A DNA stretch of 64,000 nt from Parelaphostrongylus tenuis. Taxonomy: Eukaryota; Nematoda; Chromadorea; Rhabditida; Metastrongylidae. How positions within the stretch are numbered: position 1 is the first letter of the stretch; each line of letters starts with the position of its first letter. Below are positions 39,701 to 45,726 of the stretch, piece after piece. Made by a program: the position numbers and the translations under genes. Location: positions 186,001 to 250,000 of the forward strand of contig JAHQIW010002010.1 in the NCBI GenBank assembly GCA_019055375.1. The letters are read 5' to 3'. Below the pieces are notes generated by a model. It did not search any database and was not told the origin of the DNA. It saw only the letters and a list, made by a program, of their open reading frames with translations.

Positions 39701-42390
39701 AGACCCGCTCAAAATGATTTAATCTGATAAGGATATACATATTTTGAGCCATAAAAGCCATAAGCTCTAGTTTTCTACGACTTTCTGCCATCGATCCATC
39801 AAGTTTCGGATCTGATAAAAGTCAATGCGCTTCCAAATCGGAAAAAGAAAAAAATTAAACAAAACAACACTCCTCCGAACGAAAATTCGAACGAAAGGAT
39901 AATTTCGTTTATTCTCTCGTTCCTTTCAAATGAGATAAGTACAGCTACAAAACGTACGAAAAGGGCAGATTTGGAACAATCGGTGGCCATCATAGAAATA
40001 CCACCGAATACTTTGAGACGCCAGCTAGTTCGCAACCGCTTATATGACCGTCTCTGTATAATGAAAGATTGTAAAATATGTCCTAACGGCAGCGACGGGA
40101 TTGCATTAGCGTAAGTACAGTCTACCTAATCTATTGCAAAACGTGTAGCGATAAATATATTGGCGAAACGGGTAGGCCGCTCTATGCACGCATAGAAGAA
40201 CACCTAGCTGACAAGCGTCTCAAAAAACGGAACATCCCGCTAGGGATGCATAGATCACAGAAGCTGACGGAGCCATCCTTACGTAGGAACATGATGCATC
40301 AGCGCCAAAGATTTGAGAAGCGTTTCGGATTAACACCATCAATCCAACTATATACCGCAAGGAGGAATGCCTCGTTATCACTGGTGATACGAGATAAGCC
40401 CGTTGTTTTGATGATTAGGGTGCATTACGAGCCCATGTAATCCTCCTTCGGTTGATTCCGCTTGAATCGTTCAATGGAACACATATGAGAAAACGGTGAG
40501 TATGTTGAGCGTTGATTTTATATACCCAAAGATGTGAAGTGCTGTGCAAAAAAACTTGCGTCATCAGGGATTTGAACCCAGATCGCACTCTTTCCGGGAG
40601 CGTATGCTAATCGCTACACCACTGGCGCTCGTTTTGCACAGCACTCCTTTAACGCTATAACGAGTTGTCTGCGATTGGAATCGAGGTCCGGTGTTTATTT
40701 TCTAAAGTGGTGATGGAGGTGGTTGACTGATCGGATTGTAGACAACTTGACCTTTCAAGGCTCTGAAGAAGGCGAACTGCCGAAATGTCAGCTGTTGAGA
40801 AAAGAAATAATATAACACCTCGTGTTTGGCTCAAAAACAAAATTAGGAGTTATTGAAGCATCCCGAGGTTTACAGATAGTCGGGGAAGTGTTAGAAAAAG
40901 TACAATAGTAACTACTCTTCAAAATATTGGCCATCGTTGTCTACGACTTTCCACTATTGATCCGTTAAGTTCCGGATCTGGATGGAAGTACCAGTCCTTC
41001 GACTTCAAATCAAAGACTCTTGACGTGCTTCTTCAACTTCATCGAACGATTTAGATCGGTGACCTTTAAAAGGTCTCGCATTGATCGGAAAAGGCCACTG
41101 GTCGGATGAAGCGCAACGTCTGGACTTTAAGCGGAAAGCGGCAGAAAATCGACTCCGTCCAACCCACATCAAACTTGTCCCTAGGCTTTTTGGGTCGACC
41201 TGGCATTGTTCTATTGCATCAAAACCTGCCTTTAACTGACCATAGCCGGGTAATTTTAACAGTAACAGTTTATAAACGTGAAGACAAAGACGAATGATAT
41301 CTAGGTCTTCAGTGGGAGATTCCAACACCACAAACTGTACCAAACCCTTGATATGCATGGGTGTTATCTCATGCTTATCGAAATGCTCCCAACACTTTAT
41401 TTTCAACCTAGTATAAGTGATGTTTGTCGAAATAACCACAAGAAGCTGCTCTAGACTACAGTAGTAAAGGAGAACTCAGATTCATGAAAGATAATCAACA
41501 AAAACGAAAAGCAGACCCACTAACATGCATGGCTCAAAAATAATCATCAGGCATATTGAAATTTCAGCTGTGGTCTTGAGAAAACACTCGAAACAAAAAA
41601 TCCTTATAGATACTTATAATAACTCGTGGGTAGCCTGGCGATGTATCTTGTCAGTGCTGCTATCCCTCTATACAAGCCTGGTAGTATCAATTCGACAACT
41701 TCGGAGCAATGGAAGGCTAAGTGGTGGCTGAGCGTGGAATCGAACTATCGAGTGTAGATTAGTCATACGAGTCGCACAGCAGCTCTAATAACTGCGCCAT
41801 ACGCGCCCACAATTTGTACTACAGATTGAGGATTTTCTGGATAGAGAATTCGTGACAATTCATAGATCCGTTCAAGAAACAATTACATGAAGCAGCAGAG
41901 TCTTGATGCTCTGAAATGCGAGAAAGAATGGTAACAACTGAAATTTGATGATTCAGATAGGATTCGAAGCCATTTGATAGATTTATATCTACTCCAAGAT
42001 GAGCCAAAAATCGATAATTTTGATTCCTTAATAATTAAAATCCAATTATTGTTTCTCTGGAGATATTTCTGAGGAAAATAGCCGAATTTTGAGAAGAAAA
42101 TATGAAGAGCGAGATTACTAAAATCATAGATTTTTTTCAAGAAGAGCTCTACAGATGGTGACGAGACGGAAAACGAGCGATATGTCATGGAATAAGAGAG
42201 TGGATAACCAGGCTGAAAGCCGGAAAAGCCGTCGATCTCAATTTGAATGCCATTCAATTTGATCTATAAAGTGATCTACAGGGGACGCGAGCGAGGCGGA
42301 CAGGTGAGAAAATCGTATCAGTCGAGGTCAAATAACCGTTCCTGACTCACTTGTATAGCTGAAGAAACTCTTGCGTTCAGCTTCTGTCAT
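21746..42390 (-). CDS. phf14: PHF14-like PHD-finger chromatin reader (22-exon model)
   Basis: Exons on the minus strand: 42390-42351, 36262-36059, 35596-35495, 34731-34619, 34559-34518, 33416-33343, 33051-32873, 31541-31417, 30103-30000, 27332-27195, 27108-26940, 26870-26760, 26708-26629, 26586-26385, 25942-25785, 25683-25581, 24741-24646, 24562-24488, 23291-23208, 23127-23041, 22942-22829, 21829-21746. Every junction keeps phase; the sum is 828 codons including the stop. Residues 14-167 are Lys-rich then Ser/Asp/Glu-rich. PHD1 is about 172-228 (ICAVC, VIQCDKCG, WFCEPC). The zinc knuckle and extended PHD run about 238-327 (CELCPSRYG, GRWVHLVCALY, FGDIDHL, HATCAQ). A coiled region follows, then PHD2 at about 643-691 (CKECGK, SHDQHLIIGCDLCY, GCLDPPLEKVP, CEWHCANCC). 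The family binds histone H3 in the nucleus (known). The basic tail (706-827) has no third PHD, which vertebrate PHF14 has. Weakest boundaries are the starts of exons 2, 10 and 13. Introns hold SINEs, mariners, a PLE and hairpins. Confidence 0.88.
21885..21990 (-). repeat. tRNA-like repeat
   Basis: On the minus strand, CTCGGTGGTGTAAGTGGTAG resembles an A-box D arm and CGTCGGTTCATCTCCGAGC a B-box T arm. The acceptor ends CCCTCGG and CCGAGCC are partly complementary. It lies just upstream (in transcript sense) of the last PHF14-like exon, inside the intron. Confidence 0.45.
22155..22245 (-). repeat. tRNA-like repeat, decayed
   Basis: A B-box-like TGGGTTCATGCTCCAG on the minus strand, with an AGTGGTAGCAGAGTGG-like stretch upstream of it, marks another eroded tRNA-like unit, within the last intron of the PHF14-like gene. 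Confidence 0.35.
22365..22655 (-). repeat. tRNA-derived SINE copy
   Basis: Reversed family order: GATCAATCCCTGAGGAATGAG at the tail side, AATGACTCGCGTTGC, CAGACGAGTCTGGTATC, GACGCCGGAGGAAGG, GAGCGCAAGATCGAACTATC and, at the head, ACCATTACGCCACACACGCTC. It lies in the last intron of the PHF14-like gene. The body is complete and moderately diverged. Confidence 0.7.
24000..24095. repeat. AACCCTTT-family fragment
   Basis: CAGAGATGCAGAGATCC and CACGATCCCAAAAATGG match the right end of the hairpin family at 13423-15063. The left half is missing or unrecognisable. It lies in a PHF14-like intron. Confidence 0.4.
24920..25045. repeat. tRNA-cored hairpin, decayed
   Basis: TTGAGTGGTATGCAAAAGAAC on the left matches the outer arm of the tRNA-cored hairpins. 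The inner part has a B-box-like CGGGAGTTGAAACTGC and a GCGCTAACCACCTACC stretch corresponding to an A box on the minus strand. The right outer arm is eroded. Confidence 0.4.
25490..25562 (+). repeat. Right half of a GCGTCAG-type tRNA hairpin
   Basis: ATGCGGGTTCAAGTCCAGG is a B-box T arm, followed by the acceptor end CTGACGC and the outer arm AAAGTTTTGCACATCACTCG. This matches the right half of 11945-12058 almost base for base. The left half is missing. Confidence 0.5.
25995..26272 (-). repeat. tRNA-derived SINE copy
   Basis: Reversed family order: AACGTTAATCAATTCC at the tail, then GTCATGCATTAGACTCC, CCGGCCTTTATAACGACTCG, GAGCCCGGAGGGACGG, CACGAGATCGAGCCATCG and the head GCCACTGCGCTACACGAGCCC. 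It sits in the intron between PHF14-like exons 26586-26385 and 25942-25785. Confidence 0.7.
27715..28275 (-). pseudogene. Mariner relic (C-terminal transposase half)
   Basis: Close to the left end the minus strand encodes LTDRWQKIVDNDGLHFDE, the terminal block of mariner transposases, with FFDSKSKERNF just before it. The right part (28140-28275) shares AGTTTCTTATAG-type non-coding sequence with the mariner at 51684-52393. A run of cytosines at about 27995-28020 interrupts the frame. The catalytic core is missing. It lies in a PHF14-like intron. Confidence 0.7.
27994..28020 (+). repeat. C-rich tract
   Basis: A cytosine run broken by single T residues, expanded inside the mariner relic. Such tracts are unstable in replication and in sequencing, so its exact length is uncertain. 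Confidence 0.8.
28430..29050. repeat. Interspersed TTTCACA/CAATTCCAG repeat
   Basis: Blocks such as ATAGCTCAAATCTCGGCAAT, TTTCACACTTG and GTTTTTCAAATGGACTTCC recur in altered form near 33950-34350, 49495-50350 and 59060-60090. They suggest a dispersed AT-rich repeat family related in style to the long-inverted-repeat elements. No coding content was found. Confidence 0.4.
29130..29360 (+). mobile_element. Fragment of the hammerhead-bearing repeat family
   Basis: Around the ribozyme at 29269-29311, the downstream sequence GAGCCCTTACCAGACCACAT and TTGGCTCAAATAAT is shared with 62394-62618 and, inverted, with 63290-63480 and 50570-50700. No reading frame of a reverse transcriptase or endonuclease accompanies it. 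I infer a non-autonomous retroelement, possibly moved by the Penelope-like machinery. Confidence 0.55.
29269..29311 (+). ncRNA. Hammerhead ribozyme, 43 nt, intact core
   Basis: Stem I is GCCCGA (29269-29274) pairing with TCGGGC (29306-29311), six perfect pairs. CTGACGA at 29275-29281 is the CUGANGA box. Stem II is GTC-GAC around the loop TGTAAG (29282-29293). GAAA is at 29294-29297. Stem III is the self-complementary ACACGTGT at 29297-29304, and the cleavage triplet GTA ends at 29305. All invariant core positions are present. Because stem III has no loop, the minimal form would work as a dimer, as described for Penelope-like and retrozyme hammerheads (known). Flanking sequence is shared with 62.5 and 63.3 kb. 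Confidence 0.85.
30279..30834 (+). mobile_element. Internally deleted mariner with both ends
   Basis: Terminal inverted repeats TAGGTTGGGGAAAAAG (30279) and CTTTTCCCCAACCTA (to 30834) bracket 556 bases, with TA at both outer ends. A start codon at 30412 opens a helix-turn-helix region (LTSEQMRLFMMHKWLLGS, then YKWFRKFDE). After a jump near 30600-30650, a second frame encodes the C-terminal block FFDSKKSEFYDRGIDLLP. A full mariner is about 1.3 kb, so the catalytic D,D34D core has been deleted. The unit is non-autonomous. It sits in a PHF14-like intron. Confidence 0.85.
31200..31346 (+). repeat. TTTATT low-complexity tract
   Basis: A long run of TTTATT/TTATTT-type units with almost no G or C, in the intron upstream of PHF14-like exon 30103-30000. 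It may be the expanded tail of an old element. Confidence 0.8.
31975..32826. mobile_element. Long-inverted-repeat element, about 0.85 kb
   Basis: Left end: AAAACCGATCTTATTCGCTA, then CATAAGAGTGTTAGTGACC, CCCCACGTCGCCAGTTTTCC. Right end: the inverse, with GCCGGCGACGTGG and TCTGTTTTTCATTTGTTCCC. Inner blocks include AAAACGGAGAAAAAATTCTC and GTCCAGCGAAATGTAAGCG. It has the same layout as 37975-38850, 43615-44480, 56340-57190 and 60990-61860. No coding capacity. It fills the intron between exons 33051-32873 and 31541-31417. Confidence 0.65.
34895..35005 (-). repeat. tRNA-like repeat, decayed
   Basis: TATTGAACCCGAGTTCC is a B-box-like stretch read on the minus strand, and CTGCTACCACTCATACC the matching A-box side. 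The GTAAGTGACTGCAAAAAGC flank resembles the outer arm of the tRNA-cored hairpins. It lies in a PHF14-like intron. Confidence 0.35.
35082..35355 (-). repeat. tRNA-derived SINE copy
   Basis: Reversed family order: CATGCTTTCGATTTC near the tail, GGTCTTTACATGACTCGCGG, CAGACAAGTCTGGTACC, AACCCGGAGGGAAAG, AGGCTTGGTCGGTC and the head CTAACCACTGCGCCATATGCG. It lies in the PHF14-like intron between exons 35596-35495 and 34731-34619. Confidence 0.7.
36355..36800. mobile_element. Right half of a long-inverted-repeat element
   Basis: Blocks CAGAAAGTAAGCACATTGC, AAGAGCTTTTTAGAAAGC, GTCCAGCGATATATGAGCG, GAAACATGACTTTATC and CCTACGAAAACTTCC match the right half of 31975-32826 in order. The left inverted arm is missing. 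It directly precedes PHF14-like exon 2 in transcript sense. Confidence 0.55.
37130..37240 (-). repeat. tRNA-like repeat
   Basis: The plus strand reads ACACCAAGCGGGAGTTGACC, GGCGCCTTTAACCACTACAT and CGCCGAGGTCACC. On the minus strand this is an A-box GTAGTGGTTAAAGGCGCC and a B-box GGGTCAACTCCCGCTTGG. The outer arms are partly kept (ATACGCAAAAC on the left). It lies in PHF14-like intron 1. Confidence 0.5.
37300..37520 (-). repeat. tRNA-derived SINE, diverged copy
   Basis: TTCGGCATTGATCTC at the tail, TCGAGTCAGTACTGCTAAC, GACCCCGGAGGGCTAG, AGGCTTGGTGAACAC and GGGATCGAACCATCGACG are in family order; the head at the right is eroded. A second partial copy with the same tail-to-B-box order lies at about 37690-37790. 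Confidence 0.6.
37975..38850. mobile_element. Long-inverted-repeat element, about 0.87 kb
   Basis: Left arm: AAGCTTTTCATGG, AGTTAGTAACCATTC, CCCCACATCGTCGG, TTTTATAATGATG. Right arm: the inverse blocks CATAAAAG, ACCACATGGGG, AACGATTATTAACACTTC, TTCATTTGTTCC. Internal CTGACGAGGTGTGAAG-like and CAGCGAAATGTAAACGAG blocks match other family members. Non-coding. It lies in PHF14-like intron 1. Confidence 0.65.
39236..39335 (-). repeat. SINE 3'-tail fragment
   Basis: AAAGCTCTCGACGCAATCAC and GAGCTATGCATTTGCTTCC match the 3' end of the SINE family; the tRNA-like head is absent. It lies in PHF14-like intron 1. Confidence 0.5.
39720..39832 (-). pseudogene. Mariner C-terminal scrap
   Basis: On the minus strand the sequence encodes NLMDRWQKVVEN followed by a stop, the end of a mariner transposase. 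It is truncated close to the start of the Penelope-like element that follows. It is too short to assign a subfamily. Confidence 0.5.
40036..40440 (+). pseudogene. GIY-YIG endonuclease of the Penelope-like element, broken
   Basis: The plus strand encodes RNRLYDRLCIMKDCKICPNG, then after a frameshift near 40090-40100 the residues KYIGETGRPLYARIEEHLAD. YIGETGR and IEEH are the YIG-side and catalytic Arg/Glu motifs of Penelope GIY-YIG domains (known family feature). The part after about 40240 is deleted or scrambled relative to the copy at 53488-53883, so the domain is not functional. Confidence 0.75.
40516..40669 (-). repeat. tRNA-cored hairpin inserted in a Penelope-like element
   Basis: The outer arms AGTGCTGTGCAAAA and TTTTGCACAGCACT are perfect inverted repeats. 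Between them, on the minus strand, is a tRNA-like core: GTGGTGTAGCGATTAGC as D arm/A box, an anticodon-like stem CGCTC-GAGTG with the loop CCGGAAA, and the B box GGGTTCAAATCCC. The loop lacks the usual U33. The sequence is absent from the homologous position of the 54-kb Penelope copy, which proves it is an insertion. About 20 bases on each side are also extra, so the mobile unit is about 150 bases. Confidence 0.75.
40757..40799 (+). ncRNA. Hammerhead ribozyme core of a Penelope-like element, mutated
   Basis: AAGGCT, CTGAAGA (40763-40769), a stem-loop with GGC-GCC, GAAA and TGTCAGCT follow in order. Compared with the 54-kb copy, the CGTC after GAAA has become TGTC, which destroys the two-pair stem III. 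Catalysis is probably impaired. Confidence 0.65.
40905..41330 (-). pseudogene. Mariner relic
   Basis: On the minus strand the sequence encodes SFDEVEEARQESL and, after a frameshift, SKDWYF. SRRQRWPIF near the left end, out of frame, matches the terminal RWQKVVDNDGQYF-type block. Further right, ALHP-like sequence precedes FPINARPFKGHRSK, replacing the usual YHLFRSM block. The frame is broken in several places. Confidence 0.55.
41630..41815 (-). repeat. tRNA-derived SINE copy, partial
   Basis: TGTCAGTGCTGCTATCC, AAGCCTGGTAGTATC, ACTTCGGAGCAATGG and GCGTGGAATCGAACTATCG are in family order, ending at the head AACTGCGCCATACGCGCCC. The tail half is missing. It lies in PHF14-like intron 1. Confidence 0.6.
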
Positions 42391-42599
42391 TGTTTGACGT
42401 CGTCGATGTCTTCGAGTGTAGATGCGAGTCGTAATAGATCTACGGAGCAGTACGAACCCCGCCGCCGCCGCGGTGGTGGTGTCTGTGGCGGCCGCGGGAA
42501 TGTCACAGCCGACCGCGCACGCACGACGCTGCGTGCGATCTTTCGTTGCGGGAACCATCGACGACGTTCACTAGTGGATTAGAGCAGCTTAAGTCCTCA

Positions 42600-42760
42600 C
42601 GTGTAACATTCTGTGTCCTGAGCGGGACTGAACCAGGACCTCGTCCTTAACTGAGGCTTATGCTTACCACCACACTACAGAGACAGAGAGGGACTGAGAA
42701 GACACTTTCCAGTTGGCTTAGGTTTCGGCGGTTTCGCCCTCTTCATAGCCTGAAAGAGTA
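42600..42760 (-). repeat. tRNA-like repeat next to a decayed hammerhead
   Basis: At 42605-42690 the minus strand shows a tRNA-like layout (GTAGTGTGGTGGTAAGC, CCTGGTTCAGTCCCG). At 42715-42757 it shows GGCTATGAAGA, GGGC-GCC and GAAA, a hammerhead arrangement whose first box is mutated at its first base and whose CGTC is lost. Both are relics just upstream of the PHF14-like start exon. Confidence 0.45.
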
Positions 42761-42894
42761 AAATTGGCGCGCAATCTATCTACCTAAACACTTTCAAACC
42801 AAAGCGGATTTGACTCTAAAGGTGAATGTTGAATTATGATATTCCAATTGGAGGTACGTTACTGTACCTTCGCTTTGTCAGATTATCTGTTACA

Positions 42895-42980
42895 CATCAA
42901 ATCGGTGGCGTAGTGCGTAATGTCCTGGATACAATTCTACAGGTGGGTTCGGGTTCATTTCCAACAAGTGAACGCAGATC
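42895..42980 (+). repeat. tRNA-like repeat
   Basis: TCGGTGGCGTAGTGCGTAATG resembles an A-box D arm and GTGGGTTCGGGTTCATTTCC a B-box T arm. The acceptor ends are not complementary. It is a decayed unit. Confidence 0.35.
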
Positions 42981-43048
42981 TTCTCTGTGGTTCTAGGCTT
43001 ACAGGAAAATGTGAGTGAGTTGATCACAGGCTTACAAAAGAAATATCC

Positions 43049-43061
43049 GAGCTCCTAGGTA
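43049..43061 (+). repeat. SINE target site duplication, left
   Basis: GAGCTCCTAGGTA, identical to 43365-43377, flanking the SINE on both sides. Confidence 0.9.
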
Positions 43062-43364
43062 AAGGATAAAAGGATAAAGCTCTCGGCGTTGATCAATCCC
43101 TGAGGGATGCGCCATGCATTCGACTTCAATTTCTAACTTCGTTTGAGGTGATTGAATGCATATCTGGCCTTTACAATGACTCGCGGTGGCCTCCCGCTGA
43201 ACCGAGTCAGTGCTGCTTATCTACCAGACAAGTCTGAGACCTGTCTGGTACCAATTTACCGACCCCGGAGGGATGGATGGCTTGGTGGGCCATGAGCGCG
43301 AGATCGGACCATTGACCTCGTGTGCGACGCAGAGCACCTCTAACCACTGCGCCACATGCGCTCT
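43062..43364 (-). repeat. tRNA-derived SINE, intact copy with target duplication
   Basis: This is the clearest SINE. On the minus strand it begins with a tRNA-like head (GAGCGCATGTGGCGCAGTGG, then GGTCCGATCTCGCGCTC as a slightly altered B box). The body contains GTGGCCCACCAAGCC-like sequence, ATCCCTCCGGGGTCGG, GCGAGTCATTGTAAAG and ATATGCATTCAATCACC, and it ends ATCAACGCCGAGAGC with a TTTATCC-type short repeat tail. The 13-bp direct repeat GAGCTCCTAGGTA flanks it at 43049-43061 and 43365-43377. Length is 303 bases. The internal promoter boxes imply RNA polymerase III transcription (family knowledge). Confidence 0.9.
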
Positions 43365-43377
43365 GAGCTCCTAGGTA
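43365..43377 (+). repeat. SINE target site duplication, right
   Basis: GAGCTCCTAGGTA, identical to 43049-43061, directly after the tRNA-like head of the SINE. Confidence 0.9.
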
Positions 43378-43614
43378 TCTTTCAGAAATCATCGTGAAAA
43401 GAAAGTTCCCAGATTTTTTTTTCGATTTTAATACACTTTTAAATACTGCAACGGTAGAGTGCGATAACGGCTTGAAAACCCGGGGTCCTTCTAACCTGGC
43501 AAATCTTGAATCCTAGATGTTATTAATGCTTAGGATGGCTCAGGAACCGTGGAACACTACCAACTTATTCGAGCTTGCAAAATAGCCCTATGAGAAAAAC
43601 AATTTGGTTTGACG

Positions 43615-44480
43615 GGACAATTTTTTAAGCCAACTCCATTCGCTAGACGGGAATTTTTCATAGGAGTGTCAGTAATCATTCGAAAGCTTAGATTTCTGGC
43701 CACAGCTTCACGTTGCCGATTTTTTGAAACACCGTTTTATTACGTTCTAGAATCTGAGATAAGATTATGTTTCACACGATGACGTGTTTTTCTATCCAAT
43801 CTCGCTTTTATTTGGCTCGACAAAACTCCTTCCTCAGAGTGCTAGTGCTCATTTTATGGCACAAGCTTAGAAGAACTCAGAAATGTGATTGTTTTTTGAG
43901 GAGTCTCTTTTGATCTTTGATCTCCTTTGGTCTTTTGATTTAAGCTTTGAACCTCGCCGAACGGAGCTCTTTTTCTAGATTATCAGCCATCATCTGATAG
44001 CGTAATGTTTCCTGCTTCTACCGATGTGCTTATTTTCTGGAAATATGGATCAGTAGGGAAATTAAGATCTAATTCAAAATTTTTGGCGAGGCTTTCTTTT
44101 TACAGACTTTTCCACGAGGCGAAGGCCGTAGCAGGAGGCGTGGCAGGGGTGGGGCAAGGCGGGACGATCGATATCTTGTTATTCGGTTGGGAATTTTTCC
44201 TCCACTTTGGAAGGAGCTCCTGAAAATGATTGAATAAGATACTACGGAAGTTTCTCTACACATTGATATGCTTTCCGGCTTGCAGCGAATTATAACGCGT
44301 CGTAAAAGTGAAGGCAAAGCGCTAGTGTGAAACAAATTTTATCTTGGATGCTACAACGTTATAAATGGGTGTTTCGAAGAAATGCTGACGTAGAGTTGTA
44401 GCCAAAGATTTAGGCTTTCGAACGATTGCTAACACTCCTATGAAAATTCCTATCCAGCGAATGAGATTGGCTTAAAACTT
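43615..44480. mobile_element. Long-inverted-repeat element, about 0.86 kb
   Basis: Left arm: CCATTCGCTAGACGGG, ATAGGAGTGTCAGTAATC, CACGTTGCCG, CGTTTTATTACG. Right arm: ACGTTATAAATGGG, GCTGACGTAGAG, ATTGCTAACACTCCTATG, CCAGCGAATGAG. Internal TTTGGCTCGACAAAACTCC and GAGGCGTGGCAGGGGTGGGG blocks match other members. Non-coding. Confidence 0.65.
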
Positions 44481-44876
44481 TGTCGCCGCCTAACCAAACT
44501 GTGTCAGGTGGAAAACCAGAAGCGAGAGTATTGTATTGACCTCTAGAAAACAGGATTAAGAATACGCTCCGACAAACACTGAAGCTAAGCGATTGAGTGG
44601 TAGGTAATATTAGGAACACAAGAGAAATTACGATGAATCTTATGGCAAGACGTTAATGAAGGTCCTAGACAAAATTGCGGTTCTTCCCATGATACGTGTT
44701 TTATGGCAAGTGTATCGGCTTAGTGACTTAGAAAAAATACAGCTAATGTCTCCATGCAATCATCTTTTAGAGTCATCACTTTCTTGATGAGCAGATACGA
44801 TTAACAGGATCAATTCAACAGACACTGGATATTTGAGATTCCGATGATCTTATATTTATATTCAGGGTACGGAAAT

Positions 44877-45420
44877 GAGGATCTGGTTAACCCCTAGGGA
44901 GTCAGCCATAGAAATCGATGCGCGCATAGCGAACTGCGCGATTTACGTTTCCTGGTTAAGGTTTTTTTTTCTCCGTTTTGCAAAAACTTTTGGAATTCTT
45001 GTATTAATATGATAGAATACAATTATCTCTATTTGCTCATATGCTTTCGGTATAGCTAAATATGTCATGTAGAGAGAAAAAAGCTGGTTTATTACGCAGT
45101 CATACTGAATTTGGCAATCATCTATTGTACTAAAGTGTAAGTGGAGATCACAATAAGATCTTTGAGTTTTTCTTCCCTAGTTTTATACAGTACCAAGAAT
45201 CGCCATAGTAAATATAAATTAGTAAACAAGGAGTAATTATTTAAAAATGATGATGCATGCTGTATGCGATACCAGTTAATCGATAACTTTCACTACAGTT
45301 GAGTTTATATCAGTTCTTCGTCTATTTCCAGTTACTTAGACTTGACGTGTATGAGACTAAAGTTGGGAAATTATGGACAGTGAAAGATTTCTGAGGAAAG
45401 GGCAATTGTGTTTGAGTAAA
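44877..45420. repeat. Dispersed repeat shared with 58.47-58.99 kb
   Basis: CGCGCGATTTACG-like sequence, TTTTGGAATTCTTG, ATGTAGAGAGAAAAAAGCTGG and GAATTTGGCAATC recur in the same order at 58466-58700 with substitutions. A weaker third copy is at 61910-62290. No frame or inverted ends were recognised. Confidence 0.5.
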
Positions 45421-45589
45421 AAGCTTCTAACATTGGTATTTTTTCTTATTCCTCTTCTTGATCCACCATCACAGTGTTTTTTTTTCATTGTGCGGATCCC
45501 ATTACCTTTAGCATTCAATTCGTTTCTCGTCTTTTTCTTGAACGGCTTAGAATACTGATTGAGCGAGTCTCCTTGCAATCTTGAGGACA

Positions 45590-45705
45590 GCCTTGCTGCG
45601 GCGTTCCATGGGGCGTTATTGTTGACTGCCGCAGAGAGTTGGAAGGTGGAACTCGCCTCCACGTGCACCGCGACGAGCATCGCAACCACTCGGCTATGAC
45701 GCCCC
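45590..45705 (-). repeat. Type II tRNA-like repeat (Ser/Leu-like)
   Basis: On the minus strand GGGGCGTCATAGCCGAGTGG, then TTGCGATGCTCGTCGCGG, matches the 5' half of Ser/Leu tRNAs (acceptor, D arm with CCGAGTGG, anticodon arm). A long variable-arm-like stretch follows. The T arm is poor. A second copy is at 57880-57990, with the same GCGTTCCATGGGGCG-type continuation, so this is a dispersed tRNA-derived repeat and not a gene. Confidence 0.5.
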
Positions 45706-45713
45706 AACATCGG

Positions 45714-45726
45714 TATCATGCAAATT
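45714..45726 (+). repeat. Target site duplication of the RTE/SINE composite, left
   Basis: TATCATGCAAATT, identical to 49376-49388. It directly abuts the 3' end of the RTE. Confidence 0.8.

Larger units (their letters stand above)
39920..40896 (+). mobile_element. Penelope-like element, 5'-truncated, with an insertion
   Basis: The order is the same as in the right arm of the dimer at 52.8-54.3 kb: the upstream stretch CAATCGGTGGCCAT, the GIY-YIG region, a 3' non-coding part, a hammerhead core and the terminal part ending GTGTTAG at about 40896. It is diverged from the dimer, with substitutions and small indels. A tRNA-cored hairpin has been inserted at about 40516-40669, splitting the 3' part. 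No reverse transcriptase is present. Confidence 0.8.

Noticed and set aside
41883..42257. A 124-residue minus-strand protein just downstream of the PHF14-like start exon
   Set aside because: It lies inside the first intron, has Phe/Ser-rich composition and no recognisable domain.
42715..42757. An active Penelope-type hammerhead on the minus strand
   Set aside because: The first base of the CTGA box and the cleavage triplet are mutated, so only a relic is claimed.
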